A stretch of DNA of 64,000 nucleotides from Amorphophallus konjac (Eukaryota; Streptophyta; Magnoliopsida; Alismatales; Araceae). The number at the start of each line of letters is the position of its first letter. Positions within the stretch are counted from its first letter, which is position 1. Positions 11,416-22,437 of the stretch are shown here, piece after piece. The position numbers and the translations under genes were made by a program. The DNA is taken from assembly GCA_022559845.1 (NCBI GenBank), contig CM040120.1, forward strand, positions 163,104,334 through 163,168,333, in the 5' to 3' direction. The notes beneath the pieces are model-generated. The model made no database searches. It saw only the letters and a program-made list of their open reading frames with translations, and had not been told where the DNA came from.

Positions 11416-11877
11416 TTACGAAATGAGTTTGCAAGCATGAAGAGATGAAGTGATTGTAGGATGCTTCCTATACTTGATGCGAAGGAAATAAAATCGTGGG
11501 AGACCTGGTTTCCAAAAAGAGATTCTCCTATTGCGACAATTTATATAGACATCATGGTCAACAAGCCAATCTACACCTAGGATAGTATCGTAGCCTTCCA
11601 TGTTAAGGCATATGAGGTTTGCAGGAAGATTATGACCTTCTACCATTACCTCACTATCGGGGTAGTGGGTTGTAAGTTTAGTTCCGGGACCTAAGAGTTT
11701 AGTGATAGCTAGATCCGAAGGTAGAGGAACTGATGAAACTAGCAAGGTTTTTGCAAAAGCAGCAGATATAAAGGAATGAGAAGCACCAGTATCAAATAAC
11801 ACAAATGCAGGATGGGAATAGATTTGAACGGTACCTTCCATTGGCCCATCATCCTTGGGCGCTTCATCATCATCCAT
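11416..11877 (-). pseudogene. Element B aspartic protease
   Basis: This 153-codon stretch encodes a retropepsin-like protease with an intact active-site loop (VLFDTGASHSFIS) at about residues 26-38 and the second-half block NLICLNMEGYDTILGVDWL. It follows an acidic linker (MDDDEAPKDDG) after gag and is separated from RT by a short broken stretch (11344-11415). In the intact polyprotein it would release gag, RT and integrase. Confidence 0.8.
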
Positions 11878-12497
11878 AACAGCGTTAAGACGAGCCTATC
11901 GCTTGCATCCACCACTAGAAGATTGATCCTTCATGAGGGGCAATCCGGCATACGGTGCTCCCGGCTGCCACATCGCAAACACGATCCTAGGGGTTTCTAT
12001 CATTCTTCGGCTGAGTGGCCAAACTTCTCGCAGAAAGAGCAAGCCGTCATGACTTGCTTATCATCTTCTTTAGCCTTCTTGTTCCTGTGATCATCCTTGT
12101 TATTCCCAGTCCGGGATCTCTTCTTGTTATCCCGAGAGTTGTAAGTGATGCTAAATTTTTCCTATCTTCTTTCTCGCCGATCAGACTTTCGGCTAGGCTC
12201 TTCTCCTTTGCCTTTGAGTTTATCGACCTTCTCCAAGGTCCGTTCGCATAAGTGTGCCCGTTGGACCATTTCTACATAGGTCTGAATAATTTGTGGGCCA
12301 AGTTGCTAGATGAAGATGGGCCGCAGCCCGTCCATGAAATGATTTGCTTTCAGAAGATCTGTGCTCACTAAATGTTGAGCATAGGGTGCTAGGCGAGAGA
12401 ATTGTAATTCATACTCCGCCCCCGTCATCATGCCTCAACATAGCGAAGTGAATTCTACCACCTTCCTCTCGTTAACATGTTCGGAGAAGTATTTTGC
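11878..12497 (-). pseudogene. Element B gag, middle and zinc-knuckle region (broken)
   Basis: The minus strand still yields gag blocks in shifting frames (YELQFSRLA, then GLRPIF) and, near 12010-12060, a zinc-knuckle start CSFCEKFGHSAEE whose last Cys codon is now a stop. The region corresponds to residues about 120-320 of element A's gag. No open frame longer than about 80 codons covers it. Confidence 0.65.
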
Positions 12498-12845
12498 TCA
12501 GAAGAGTGTGAGAAATCCCTCCCAAGTGTGTGGTGCATTTTGAGGCGGTGCTGAAATAGACTTCCACCAAGTACGCGCATCCTTGTTGAGTTGGAACGTG
12601 GCGAGACGAACCTTCTCTTGATCGGCGTATTGCATGACCTTGAATATACGATTCATCTCATCTATCCAGTTTTCAGCTTCATCTTGGTTGGAAGAACTAG
12701 AAAATCGCAGAGGGTTTAGACTCCGGAAGTTACGGTGCAGATCACCAGCACCAGCCCTCGTGCCAGCTTGGGCCATATTTTGCAAGGCCTGAGTGGGACC
12801 CGTAATAGTTTGTTGCATTCCACCCCAATCGACACAGTGAGCCAT
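12498..12845 (-). pseudogene. gag: Element B gag, N-terminal part
   Basis: This 115-codon open start of gag begins at an ATG 245 bp inside the 5' LTR edge. It has the same layout as element A's gag (MQQTITGPTQALQNMAQ, DEAENWIDEMNRIFKVMQ, DARTWWKSIS) and covers the first part of the capsid-like domain before a frameshift. Confidence 0.75.
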
Positions 12846-13089
12846 TGTAAGAAAAAGGTACCTGAGAAAAAAGGAATGATTTTTTAATTTCTACGGAATT
12901 AAAGGGGGTTAACTTAGAGATAAGTTCTAATTAACTACCTCATCCCGGCTCTACCCAAATCTCACGTAGGTGGGAAATTCTTTCCTTAGTTCATAGGTGT
13001 GGGTCCTTAACCCTTGGACTTAGCCTATGACATGATATTTTCTGAAGAATAAGTACGTCTTGAGACCTACACTCTGATACTACTTTAAC
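12846..13089 (-). other. Element B leader with tRNA primer-binding site
   Basis: This non-coding leader lies between the 5' LTR and gag. Positions 13071-13082 on the minus strand read TAGTATCAGAGT, two bases off the initiator-Met tRNA complement, seven bases from the LTR end. Confidence 0.7.
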
Positions 13090-16000
13090 TGTCACGCCCA
13101 GAGATTATGCAACAGAAATAATTGGGAACGTGAACAGCCGGCTAGTACGCCTCAAGTGAGCAATGTAACCAGAGCGCTAACACATTCACATGTATGAAAT
13201 GAATGCACAATATTTGGATAAAATCTTAGCTTTATTTAAATAATAATCAAAAGTACATAAGGTTGACTCTTGACTTATTGACTAACTCGACTCAATAAAA
13301 TGGAAAATTACATAGCGACCCTTGACTATCAACTAATGACAATCTAAGGCTTTGCTCCTTCTTTAATCACTCTCGGATCCATCACTTGAATAGCCTGAAT
13401 TCGACACACAAGATTTTTCTGAAAAAGATTGAAAAAGTAGGGAATGAGCACACATGCCCAGTAGGTATCTTCGTATCAACATGAAGGCAATGTTTAAGTA
13501 ATTAGCATTTCAGCTCTAGACTGTAAGATAAGTCATGGAACTATAATGCAACACGTGAATAAACCAAAAGTAACATGAATGACAAGATAGGATCAAGGTG
13601 AGATATAAGAATTCTTGTAGACTAGAAATATGATCAAGCAAGAATATAACATGAATGTAATTTGGCCTTTCATGAACAAGAATGTACTTTTTCATAAGCA
13701 TAAAGGCTATGCACTAGCAAGTCATGTAACGAGAATGTACTAGCAAGCATGTAATTTCACAAGATTGACTCGTGGATCTTCACTCATTTATAAAAAAAGT
13801 ACTCCCAGTGTAATGCGACGCCAATGTTCATCATATCCCATGGTTTATAGTATGTTTCTGGCTATCTGCTGAGGGGACTAGAGTGGAGCCCTTGGACACT
13901 GTCCGTGTCCGCTCTTACATCTTCAAGTTATAAATCAAGTTACTTCCACAAGAAATATAAATATGGCCAATAATGAACAAGTTCAAACTATAGCTTCATG
14001 ATATCAAATATCAAGGTAAGAATGCTTCAATTAAGAATATACGAGTTCAAAGATTGATTAAGAACAAGGTTATGCCATGGAAAAATTCGACAGCATAACG
14101 ACATATTCTTTAATTTCCATAATTCATTAGGTAGCTTTGGAAACAAAGTGTGAGGTTCTTCATAATCATAGACTATCTAGGATCATAGGAAAATCAACAT
14201 GTGGGTCAAATCTTGGGTTAATCAATATTTAGACATAAAACGGTCATATAGGGGCTGTTTCTGGAAATAGTGGTCGTTTACTGGATCGTATATGGATCTA
14301 TGTGGTCATGACTGGACCGTTTAGTAGCAGAGTCAATGAAATGAATGAACTTGAACCATGGTCTAGGCAGGGCCACTAGACGTCCTTGGCAGTTAAGTAA
14401 ATGGCCGCTACCAAACTCTAGCGGTCGTCCATAGGGCCGCTAAGGTCTAGAACATATAAAACACCGGTAAAGTACTTTCTAGATAATTAGATTTTGAGGG
14501 TACAACTAGCTCGGCGTCCTAGTGGGAATCCCAGGCTCACGGAGTCTTAAGGAGGTCTTGAAACAAGATCACCTAGTCCGGTGGAAGGAATATCCAACGG
14601 AGAGGATCACAAGTCCAAGAATATGTACTTATAATGAAAAGTGTATCTAATGACATCGTACTGGAATACGTGCCATTTACTTAAGAAAAGACTCTAGATG
14701 AGAAGGGATCGTGGTAAAATAACGATCAAATCAAAACTAGACAAGTCCATGAACCATATGAAATTTAAGATAAATACAATAGTATATGGTTTTGGCATAA
14801 AATTAACATAAGTCTAAAATAAATCCAACGTGCGTAAAGAACATGAAATCTACTAAGATGAACAATTAACGTAACCAAGTTTATGAATACAGTACTTAAA
14901 ACAAGAGTAAGACCTAAATAGCTAGGCTTATCATATGATAAATAGGACTATTCTGCATTATGTTTCGGGTTAACAATAATACAGAACTCAGAAGACTAAT
15001 GTGGTCTCAGAAGGACCGTTTCATGGGCTTTAGCGGTCTATCGTAGGGCCACTAAAGGGACTCTGGCGGTCTTAGGATACCGTTTCTTCCTGTCCACAGT
15101 AAACATCAATAAAACCGAAATACATGCTAATCTAGGGCAGTAAAACATAAAATACATGCTAGGCTCAGGGAAAAAATGTTGCTACAATTAAGATAACTCA
15201 TGGAGATGCATAGATTGTCATGAATTAAACTAGAATTATCATTTTCATTATTAAGGGTAGGAACTATGCATACATGAATAGCCTAGATGCGTAGTGATAG
15301 TAAAATATTAAATACTCCGTGTGGAAAGCATGAAATTCCATGAAATCAAAGGACTTTTACTCTTGACATGTTATTGTAGCCTTTTCATGAGATAACCTAC
15401 CATTGATTCGTTCCCTAGACTTTAGATTTTTGACTAGAAGTAGACCCTAGTTTCTGCACGTTCTATGCCAAACCAGTAACTTCCCGTCCCTCTATCTCAC
15501 GATCCTCTTGACCTAAATCTATGAAAATTGGAGGGTAGGTAGAAGATACGTAGGGGAACAGAAGGTTCTAAAGAATCAACTCCTAAATACCTCTATTAGG
15601 GCTTCTATTTTCCTGATATTCACTGGACCGTCGCACTGGCTCCTATGCAGTCTATTGCGATCCAGCGACTTGCAGAGGCTCTAACTCTCCAACGGCTGGG
15701 TCCTCTAGCTCAAAAATTGGAGGTGTGTTAGATAAAACTAAGAAGAATAATTTCTTCTAAAGGACCAACCTGAGTAGACGTCTCCTTACCTTTGAAATAC
15801 GCGAGCCAACATTAGGGTTCGCATGAGTCGAAGTTAGGGTCTATTTATAGAATTCACCTAGGGTTTAAGGGATTAGATCGATCCTAGAGTCCTAAATTGG
15901 AGTAAAGTTATTCCTTAGAGAGTTTTAGAGAGTCTTACATGCTTGGTAGCTTCGATCTAAGGTGATTTGGTCGTCAAAGATCCAAGCTTTTTGCGTTTTC

Positions 16001-16389
16001 TCCCATTCATAGAATCAGGAGGGCTTAGCGGTCTTGGGAGGATCGCTAGAGTGGATCTGGCAGTCGCGCGATAGACCGCCATGCTTCATTAAATCCAAAA
16101 TTTTTGGATTTTCGTATTATCCCCCATTTACCCCCTAATTGATGTATATATCCCATTTTAAATCCATAAATTACCTAATTTACGTTTCTATTAATGGGCT
16201 TGGGTCTAAAAGTCTTGGAATTGGGTCTTTGGGCCTATTTGAGTTGGGCTTAGCCCTTTAGTTGATATAGGGCTTTTAAATGGATTAAATAAATCCTTAA
16301 TTCTTCTTAATAGCCCATTAAGCCTTTTAAATTGCTTAGGAATTATTTTTTAATCCCAAAAAATTCTTAGAAAATTCACGGGCGTTACA
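13090..16389 (-). repeat. Element B 5' LTR
   Basis: This 3300-bp repeat matches 5091-8392 end to end with scattered substitutions. It runs from TGTCACGCCC to GGGCGTTACA on the plus strand. It carries the same TATA box, the CCTACTGGGC motif near 13459 and GCGGTC/GACCG clusters (about 14237-14460, 15000-15090, 16020-16080). I see no gene in it. Confidence 0.9.
15843..15849 (-). promoter_or_regulatory. TATA box in element B 5' LTR
   Basis: TATAAAT on the minus strand, in the same context as 7847-7853 in the other LTR. As this is the 5' LTR, it would be the start point of element B's own transcript. Confidence 0.55.
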
Positions 16390-16394
16390 AGCGT
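16390..16394. repeat. Target-site duplication of element B, right copy
   Basis: AGCGT directly follows the right LTR and pairs with AGCAT at 5086-5090. Confidence 0.65.
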
Positions 16395-17446
16395 CCCTCT
16401 AGAGAGATGCCAATTCTAGAATTTACTGAATTTTAAATAAACCTATAACAATTGGCGCCTGTTTAAGGAGGCGTCATATCTTTAAATAGCGTCCATGTAA
16501 TAGACGTCAATTCATGATTTCTAGGTTATTTCAATTTTAATAAATTTGACAGGAATCAACGTCTCTGTGAAGTGGTGCTATTACCAGAATTAACGTATGC
16601 TCAAATAGACACTAATTCTTTTCTGTGTACATGCTACAAGGCATCAGACAGATACGTTTACATATACTAATCACTATTCATTTCTTTAAGAATTGCATGA
16701 ACAATAGCACTTTGACGTTTATGGGGATTTTTAAAGATCATAATACATGATAATTAAGAGAAAATTATGGGGATCCTAAAATCATGCTCATACTGACTTT
16801 TCAGATTATGTTTTCATACTTATTTAATTTTGAACATGCGTTATTTGTTAAATATGCTGAAAGAAAGCGCATCAGTGGTAGTGATCGCTCATTAATTGTC
16901 ATCAATCAGGCCGTCACTATTTCAAGAAATAGCGCCCTTCTGGACAGGAGCCAATTAAACATCGTCCACTGTTCTGGTCGCTATTTTCAAGTGAACAAAA
17001 GGCTTCAAAATGCAATAAAACATAACAAGATCATGATTTAATCGAGGAGTAGCTTGGCTTTCATGCATGCTATGCCTTTGACTACGTCTTGTGCTTAAGT
17101 TATTGAGATAGCCTACCTTTACGTGTGTATGACTGAACAGACATATGAGGAAGACGACGATGAACAGAAGAAGCCAGACGCTTCCTCTTAGTTTCGTGCA
17201 ATCGCAGCAGCAATAGCAACAGCCGCAGCAGCACAGGGGCAGTAGGGGAGACGAAGGAGGAATGGGAAGCAGATGCTCCTTCTTCACGCACGGGATGTAG
17301 GCAGCAGGAGGAAGAAGAAGGAAGAAGGCACGCTCCTTCTTCAAGCAACCAATCACGAACAGGAAGTAGAGGACGCCGATGCAGCAACAACAACACCCCT
17401 TCGAACGCACGGTAGCAGTAACCCCTATGCGATCGATCAGGCTTGT

Positions 17447-17453
17447 ATTTATA
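17447..17453 (-). promoter_or_regulatory. Candidate TATA box of element A LTR
   Basis: TATAAAT on the minus strand lies in U3-type sequence of A's LTR, comparable with the box in B's LTR. Confidence 0.35.
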
Positions 17454-17852
17454 AGGAAAGAGTCCTACGTGAGGTAGGGAGTCCGAGTGGGTTTGAAATT
17501 TCCTAAGTATGATCCCAATGGATCTCAAACTTCCCTCGTTCGAGCCGTTTCCATGTTAATCCTGTAAACCCTAAAGCCCTCATGCAAGTATCGAACGTGA
17601 TAAGGGCTTTGGGTAAGCAAAAGACCCTATCTCTAATTGTATTTATACATATGTCCATAAGGCCATTTTTACTAACCGTAAGGCCCATTAGCTATTGGGT
17701 TATTAAACGTGGGGTCTTTTCCTACGTTATTGGCTAAGGCCATTTTAAGGTTTATTATGTGCTAAAAGGGTTTGTAACTATTGGGTCTTTATTGGTTTAG
17801 ATTTTATTTAAATCCATTTTATGCTCTATTGTCTATTAAATATTTTATTCAG

Positions 17853-18778
17853 GATGCTACTGTAGAGGCGCGGATCCTAGCCAGTCCCAGGGTGTGGTGT
17901 GTGTGAGTGTCTCTTCTGCTCCTCCCTAGACCTGGGTGTTCATAGTGTGCACGCATATGTGGCCTTGGCACAGTATAAGGCATCAGTGGACGCATTTGGC
18001 CATGTTGTGTATACTCGAGTGGCGGACCCTATGCTGGTGAAGGTTGAGTTACCGATAGCATTGTTTTGACCCTTTTGGTAGATGGGCTAGTGTCACCCTG
18101 TGTGTAGGGCGTGGTTCTTTCGCTGGTTCTAGCTCGGGATTGAGGGTTACTGGTGTTCAGAGGTTCTCCCAAGGGTGCAAGTTTTGTGTGTGGTAGCGTG
18201 GCCTTCTTAGAGGTTCCATCTGCAAGGATGAACTGTCCGACTGTGGGACTCGGGGTAGCGTAGAGGTTTTGTGTCTCCTCCGTTTACCGCCTTATAGTTC
18301 CGACCACTGTTGTTATGTTGTTATTGTTGTTATTTTATCATTGTCGCTGTTGTTGTTACTGTTTATCGTTTTAGTTGTGGTGGTGATCCGCAGGACCCCT
18401 ACTGAGCCAATGAGATGAGGCTCACTCCCTACTTTTCAGGTGCGGCGTTTCTTCTCGGGGTGGTGCATTCCAATTGGAGGTTCGTTAGTTGCCAGATCGC
18501 CAAGTTGCCGGGGTATGCCCCGAGGCAGTGTACATTTCTTTTTCTTGAATGTACTTGTGGACTGGACTCTGTAGTTATTATATTATTATAAAATATAATT
18601 TTATATCTGTTGGAATATTAGATTAATTTTTTAAATTTATTTCCTACTATTGTTTAGAATTTCAATGCATAACCAAAACACTCCAAATAACCCTTCCAAG
18701 CCCTCCGTCTCATGGGTGGCGGGCCAAGATTTGAATGGTATCGGATATGTCCCAGTATCTGGATCTTGGGTCGTTACA
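17853..18778 (+). repeat. Fragment C: plus-sense gypsy LTR remnant
   Basis: The right end GGGTCGTTACA resembles B's LTR end. The motif CCCCTACTGAGCC at about 18396-18408, followed by CTCACTCCCTACTTTTCAGG, lies about 378 bp before that end, the same spacing as the sense motif in A and B but on the opposite strand. It has no following primer site and no coding sequence, so it is a solo or truncated LTR. The left limit is approximate. Confidence 0.4.
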
Positions 18779-19152
18779 CACAGGGTGGCCCAGGGGGGGA
18801 GGCTAGAACCCTGGCTGCCCAGCCCAGAGGTTAGCCGCCCAGGTCCCTCAGTCTAGGATTCCCAGTTTCACCATTTTCGTGCTTCGGGGTGTATGTGGTC
18901 GACCTGATTTCGTGAAAAGTGTGTCCACGTGGTTCCGTGTGTTCTACCATTCTCGTGTAATTAGCGAGGGCCATCCCTGTGTGATTTATGTAATGTGGGC
19001 AATCATTCCTATATAATTGAGCAATAACAGACGACTGTCCCCGCGAGAGTTTAGTGACCGTGGAGGGTATCCCCACGTGAGTTTTGTGATCGTGGTTAGG
19101 TATTCTTGCATGAGTTAGTGGGCCGACATTCACAAGTTTTCATCATCTGGCC
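18779..19152. other. Unassigned spacer with a degenerate 30-bp repeat array
   Basis: I recognise no gene here. From about 18920 to 19135 there are roughly six or seven degenerate units of 26-35 bp. The two clearest, 19038-19069 and 19070-19102, share TCCCC-CG-GAGTTT-GTGA-CGTGG. It lies between LTR fragment C and the LTR of H and may be the original target of H. Confidence 0.5.
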
Positions 19153-19421
19153 TGTTGTCCCCAGGCGAATGGCAATCAAGAGGGGAGGGGTGAATTACTT
19201 GACTTAAAAAACTTTTTCTTAGAACAAAGAACTTAGATAGGTAAATTTAAAACCCCTACAAGAAACTCTCCCTCACAAGGCGCAAAAGCTCACATGAAAC
19301 GTATAAGTGATCTAGAGAATGTATGCACTATGTGATGGCAAAATAACGCTCAACTCCCACGGAGATCCCACTCGACAAACAAACGGCACAAGCAACACAA
19401 TCACAGCGGACACAAATTTTT

Positions 19422-19475
19422 AGGTGGTTCAGGTTCACAAAAGTGCCTCCTACGTCCACCCCTCACTGCGTGAGG
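19422..19475 (-). other. Conserved R/U5 hairpin motif, element H LTR
   Basis: In sense (minus) the order is CCTCAC-GCA-GTGAGG, GGTGG, ACGTA, a variable stem (AGG and CAC arms with GTG and CCT), GAA, CCACC. It is one of seven copies of this structure in the window. Confidence 0.6.
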
Positions 19476-19991
19476 ATTGGTAATCCACTATGAAGTGAAT
19501 TGAATCACACACACACACACACACTATGAACACACAACACCACACATATGTTGCAAGGCGCAACAAAACACACACACACACTGGCTGCACAAAACGCACC
19601 CACACACAGTTTTCCTCATAGCATATAAAAAGGATTTACAGTATAAACTCAAAAACTGAAAGGATGCTAGAATATGCACGTATATTTAATTTGGAGGTTG
19701 AGAATCCCCCTTTCTTTCACGAAAGCTTCACTCGAACACCAACAAGCCGCTTGAACCGGATAGCTCTTTAACCCCGTCAGTGGATGATGAGAAAACACAT
19801 TCTCTCAAGCTTGAAACAGATGCATCACCTTCAGATCTTGTGAGGAATGATGAGATCAAACTTGAATCGCTTCCTTTGAGCTCAAATCAGTGGAGAGACA
19901 CGTCCTCGCAGTTGTTCTTCCCTGCACAGAAAAAAGGGCGAATGAATAGAAAATGATTCTCTCTCACTCTTTAGGGTTCCCAATCAATGGT

Positions 19992-19998
19992 ATTTATA
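19992..19998 (-). promoter_or_regulatory. TATA box of element H LTR
   Basis: CCTATAAATACC on the minus strand lies about 845 bp before the LTR end, the same spacing as in the other copia LTRs here. Confidence 0.55.
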
Positions 19999-20759
19999 GG
20001 CCAGGGCAAGATGGATACGTATGGGGAATATTTATCCTCAAACATAACCATTTAAGGCCCAAAAAGGACATGGGCTATTGGATTATGAGCCAGGTTCGTA
20101 AAGTTTGCTTTTGGTCTAAAACGGAAGGTCGACCCTCTTGGTCGACTCCTTTACACTAGACAGGCCCTTTTGATAAGGCACTGGCCAGAATAGAACTGGA
20201 GAAAAAAGGGGGTCGACCCCCTGGGTCGACCCATTCCAGGAAGAAGCAAAAGCTGACGACCAGACAGAACATATCATTTGAGGGGTTGGCCCCAGGGGTC
20301 GGCACCCATGATGGGCAGTCCAAAAATTTGTCGATCGATAGATAACTGCATACCAGGGGTCGACCCCAGGGGTCGGCACCCTTCCTTAATAAACCCAACT
20401 CTTGATAATCTCACATTAATTTGAAATTGGTTCGATCTCACCTTAAACCCTTATGATGTAAAACTTTTCAAAGCTTCTTCTAACCTGTAAAAACACATGA
20501 ACTCTGTCAATTTTATTTCAATACGAAAATGATAATATTTCAAAGTGAAAACCCATTCCTTGTAAACTTGACTTAATTCCTACATATAGAAGTGAAACCT
20601 CATGACACGGTTAGCATTCGGGCAATACATTTCAATCCAAATTCCAAGAGCTAACAATTTCAGTCAATTACCAAGTTTAAAGATAGGTCATGAACCACAT
20701 AGTGCTTGGTCATCATTAAAACTTATAAAGCCAAAATCAATCACCTACGGGGTTCAACA

Positions 20760-21214
20760 ATCTCCCCATTTTTGATGGTGACAAAATACTATGTGCCACA
20801 CAAGAATAAATGTTCAAAAGCTTTGTGAACCATAAAAGAAGGTTATCATGAGAAGCACATTCAATGACTGTAGATCTGATCAAAATAGGCATCACTTGCA
20901 ACAAATTGCCGATCATGTTTAGAGAATTAAGTTTAGTTATTACAGCACCAAAATGAAAAGAAAACATGCATGCTATGGACCATGACCAGATGAACACCTA
21001 ATCATTACCAACCTAATCACAACTAAAGACGCATCTGACATCTGACAAACATGAGAGACACGTATACACACGAGTATGCAAGACAAACAGTACTTATATT
21101 GTAGCATGGCTATAGCATAGCATAGCACCAAGGAGACTCTCCCCTTTGGCGTCATCAAAAAGAGATATGGAAGGTGGATAAGCGATAAGTGTATCCCAAC
21201 CGAAGCCTTCTGAT
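20760..21214 (-). other. Element H 3' non-coding region and polypurine tract
   Basis: Positions 20760-20776 read CATCAAAAATGGGGAGAT on the minus strand, the polypurine tract next to the LTR. A second, similar tract (TGATGACGCCAAAGGGGAGAG) lies at 21138-21164. The remainder shows no gene. Confidence 0.65.
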
Positions 21215-22437
21215 CTAATCCATCAGCGGAGAAGGTGGATGTGGTGGACGTCGAATATAATCCACTATATTACTGAACATGGTGGATTGAACATTCAAGG
21301 CTTGTTGAATATTGTCAAATGAATTTGTGAGTGACTGGAAGGATTGGAGATATGATTCGTGGTAAAGTTTCAAATCTGAAACATCCTTGGAAAGAACGGC
21401 CATTATCTCCCCAAGTAAATCCATGTGATCATCCATAGCGTCCAGTCTTGTATGTAGCCTTCTGGCATCCTCAGGAGTGAGCTTTTCACTAATATTTTCT
21501 TCCACTGGTTGTGAGGGTCAAGGTCTATCAACATGTTCCTCTTCCTCATCTTCATCTGAAGGGGCAGCCTGGTCTTTGTCCTTGAGGGTCCACAGGGAGC
21601 GTACAAGATTGCCACTTGCATTTAGCTCATACCCCATATGCTTACACGTTGTGGAAACTGTGTAAACATCTGCATCTCGTATAGATTGGTAAGCTTCTTC
21701 CTCCAATTCGATGCCAATAGAGCGAAAAACACAAGTTAAGGCAGCAACATATGGCAAAGTTTGATTTTTAATTTTCTTACAGCTGATGATGTGCCCAAAT
21801 ATAATGGCTGGGAAATTTATCTGTGCACCAGTCACGAGATAGTAAAAAAAAACTTTTGTAAATCTGTGACTTTATCTCTTCCTCCCCCTCTTGGAAGCAA
21901 AATGGTAGTCATCATGTGATGTAGAATGCGCTAAAGTGCGGGAAAACTATTGGCATTGAGTTTGCTTGCTGACTTGTTTTCCATATCTTTACCAGTCATC
22001 AAGTTATAAACATCTTCAGCTTCAAACATTGCTTGTTCATAAGTGTACCCTATTTCATATGGCATGTCAAATGCTTTTCCAAGAAGTTCTCTTGAAATGC
22101 GATATACTCTACCATTCAAAACTATAAATTCCTGGTCATCTTTTTCAACCAAACTTCCATAGAATTGATGAACAAGATTATAATAGACTTTCCTATGCTT
22201 CGACATGAAGGACTACATATTCGGCTAAGATTTAATGATATGAACCAGTTCTGGCAGCACTTTGTTTATACTCTTGAAGTCGACAGCTCTAAATTGAATC
22301 ATTTTATGATATATTAATTTGAGATTTGCAGGCATAGCAGCTTTCTCTAGATCCTTCATCTCTTTGCTCTTGGCCATCATCTCTTGGCGCCTGCGGGATT
22401 CCTCCCCCTCACGATGAGCTCGATTCTTATGAGTCAT
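21215..22437 (-). pseudogene. Element H envelope-like ORF (broken)
   Basis: Four minus-strand pieces, 22437-22225, 22206-21931, 21835-21518 and 21505-21215, read as one protein of about 400 residues broken by stops and frameshifts. It begins MTHKNRAHREGEESRRRQEM, a charged stretch; continues with YNLVHQFYGSLV and VYRISRELLGKAFDMPYEIG; then INFPAIIFGHIISCKKIKNQ and LPYVAALTCVFRSIGIELEE; and ends in an acidic linker (DEDEEEEH) and a heptad-like C-terminus (LDAMDDHMDLLGEIMAVLS). The middle resembles the plant transposon-associated domain found in third ORFs of copia and gypsy elements, often called envelope-like. I see no clear signal peptide or membrane segment, so a true envelope role is not supported. 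Confidence 0.55.

Larger units (their letters stand above)
5091..16389 (-). mobile_element. Element B: complete Tekay/Del-like chromovirus (Ty3/gypsy)
   Basis: This 11.3-kb element is bounded by two LTRs of about 3.3 kb (5091-8392 and 13090-16389), with a 4.7-kb interior read on the minus strand: primer site, gag, protease, RT, RNase H, integrase with chromodomain, polypurine tract. The LTR ends are TGT...ACA, starting TGTAACGCCC in sense, a form common in Tekay-type chromoviruses. The element sits inside the LTR of element A. Stops and frameshifts occur in gag, the RT/RNase H boundary and the integrase core, and the two LTRs differ by scattered substitutions, so it is not recent. Confidence 0.9.
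16390..17852 (-). repeat. Element A 5' LTR, U3-side part
   Basis: After element B the sequence resumes with GCGTCC and GGCGTC words like those before 5090, so the two parts belong to one LTR of roughly 3 kb. The right limit near 17852 is set only by a change in character toward fragment C and is uncertain. A GA/CT-rich stretch at 17150-17420 gives two minus-strand open frames with Ser/Cys/Leu-rich translations that look like simple sequence, not genes. Confidence 0.5.
19153..20759 (-). repeat. Element H 3' LTR
   Basis: The 1607-bp LTR runs on the plus strand from TGTTGTCCCC to GGGGTTCAACA, an imperfect inverted pair. It lies directly beside a polypurine tract at 20760. Inside are the shared hairpin motif (19422-19475), a CA microsatellite (about 19506-19524), a TATA box and four pairs of GTCGAC-like palindromes (20126-20385). 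The apparent open frames at 20116-20398 are products of those palindromes. No partner LTR is in view. Confidence 0.8.

Noticed and set aside
16955..17528. Cys- and Ser-rich minus-strand open frames as host genes
   Set aside because: They fall in GA/CT-rich LTR sequence of A, overlap each other in two frames and show no domain.
16390..18778. A's LTR extending to 18778
   Set aside because: The R/U5 motif at 18396 faces the opposite direction, so 17853-18778 is a separate plus-sense LTR fragment.
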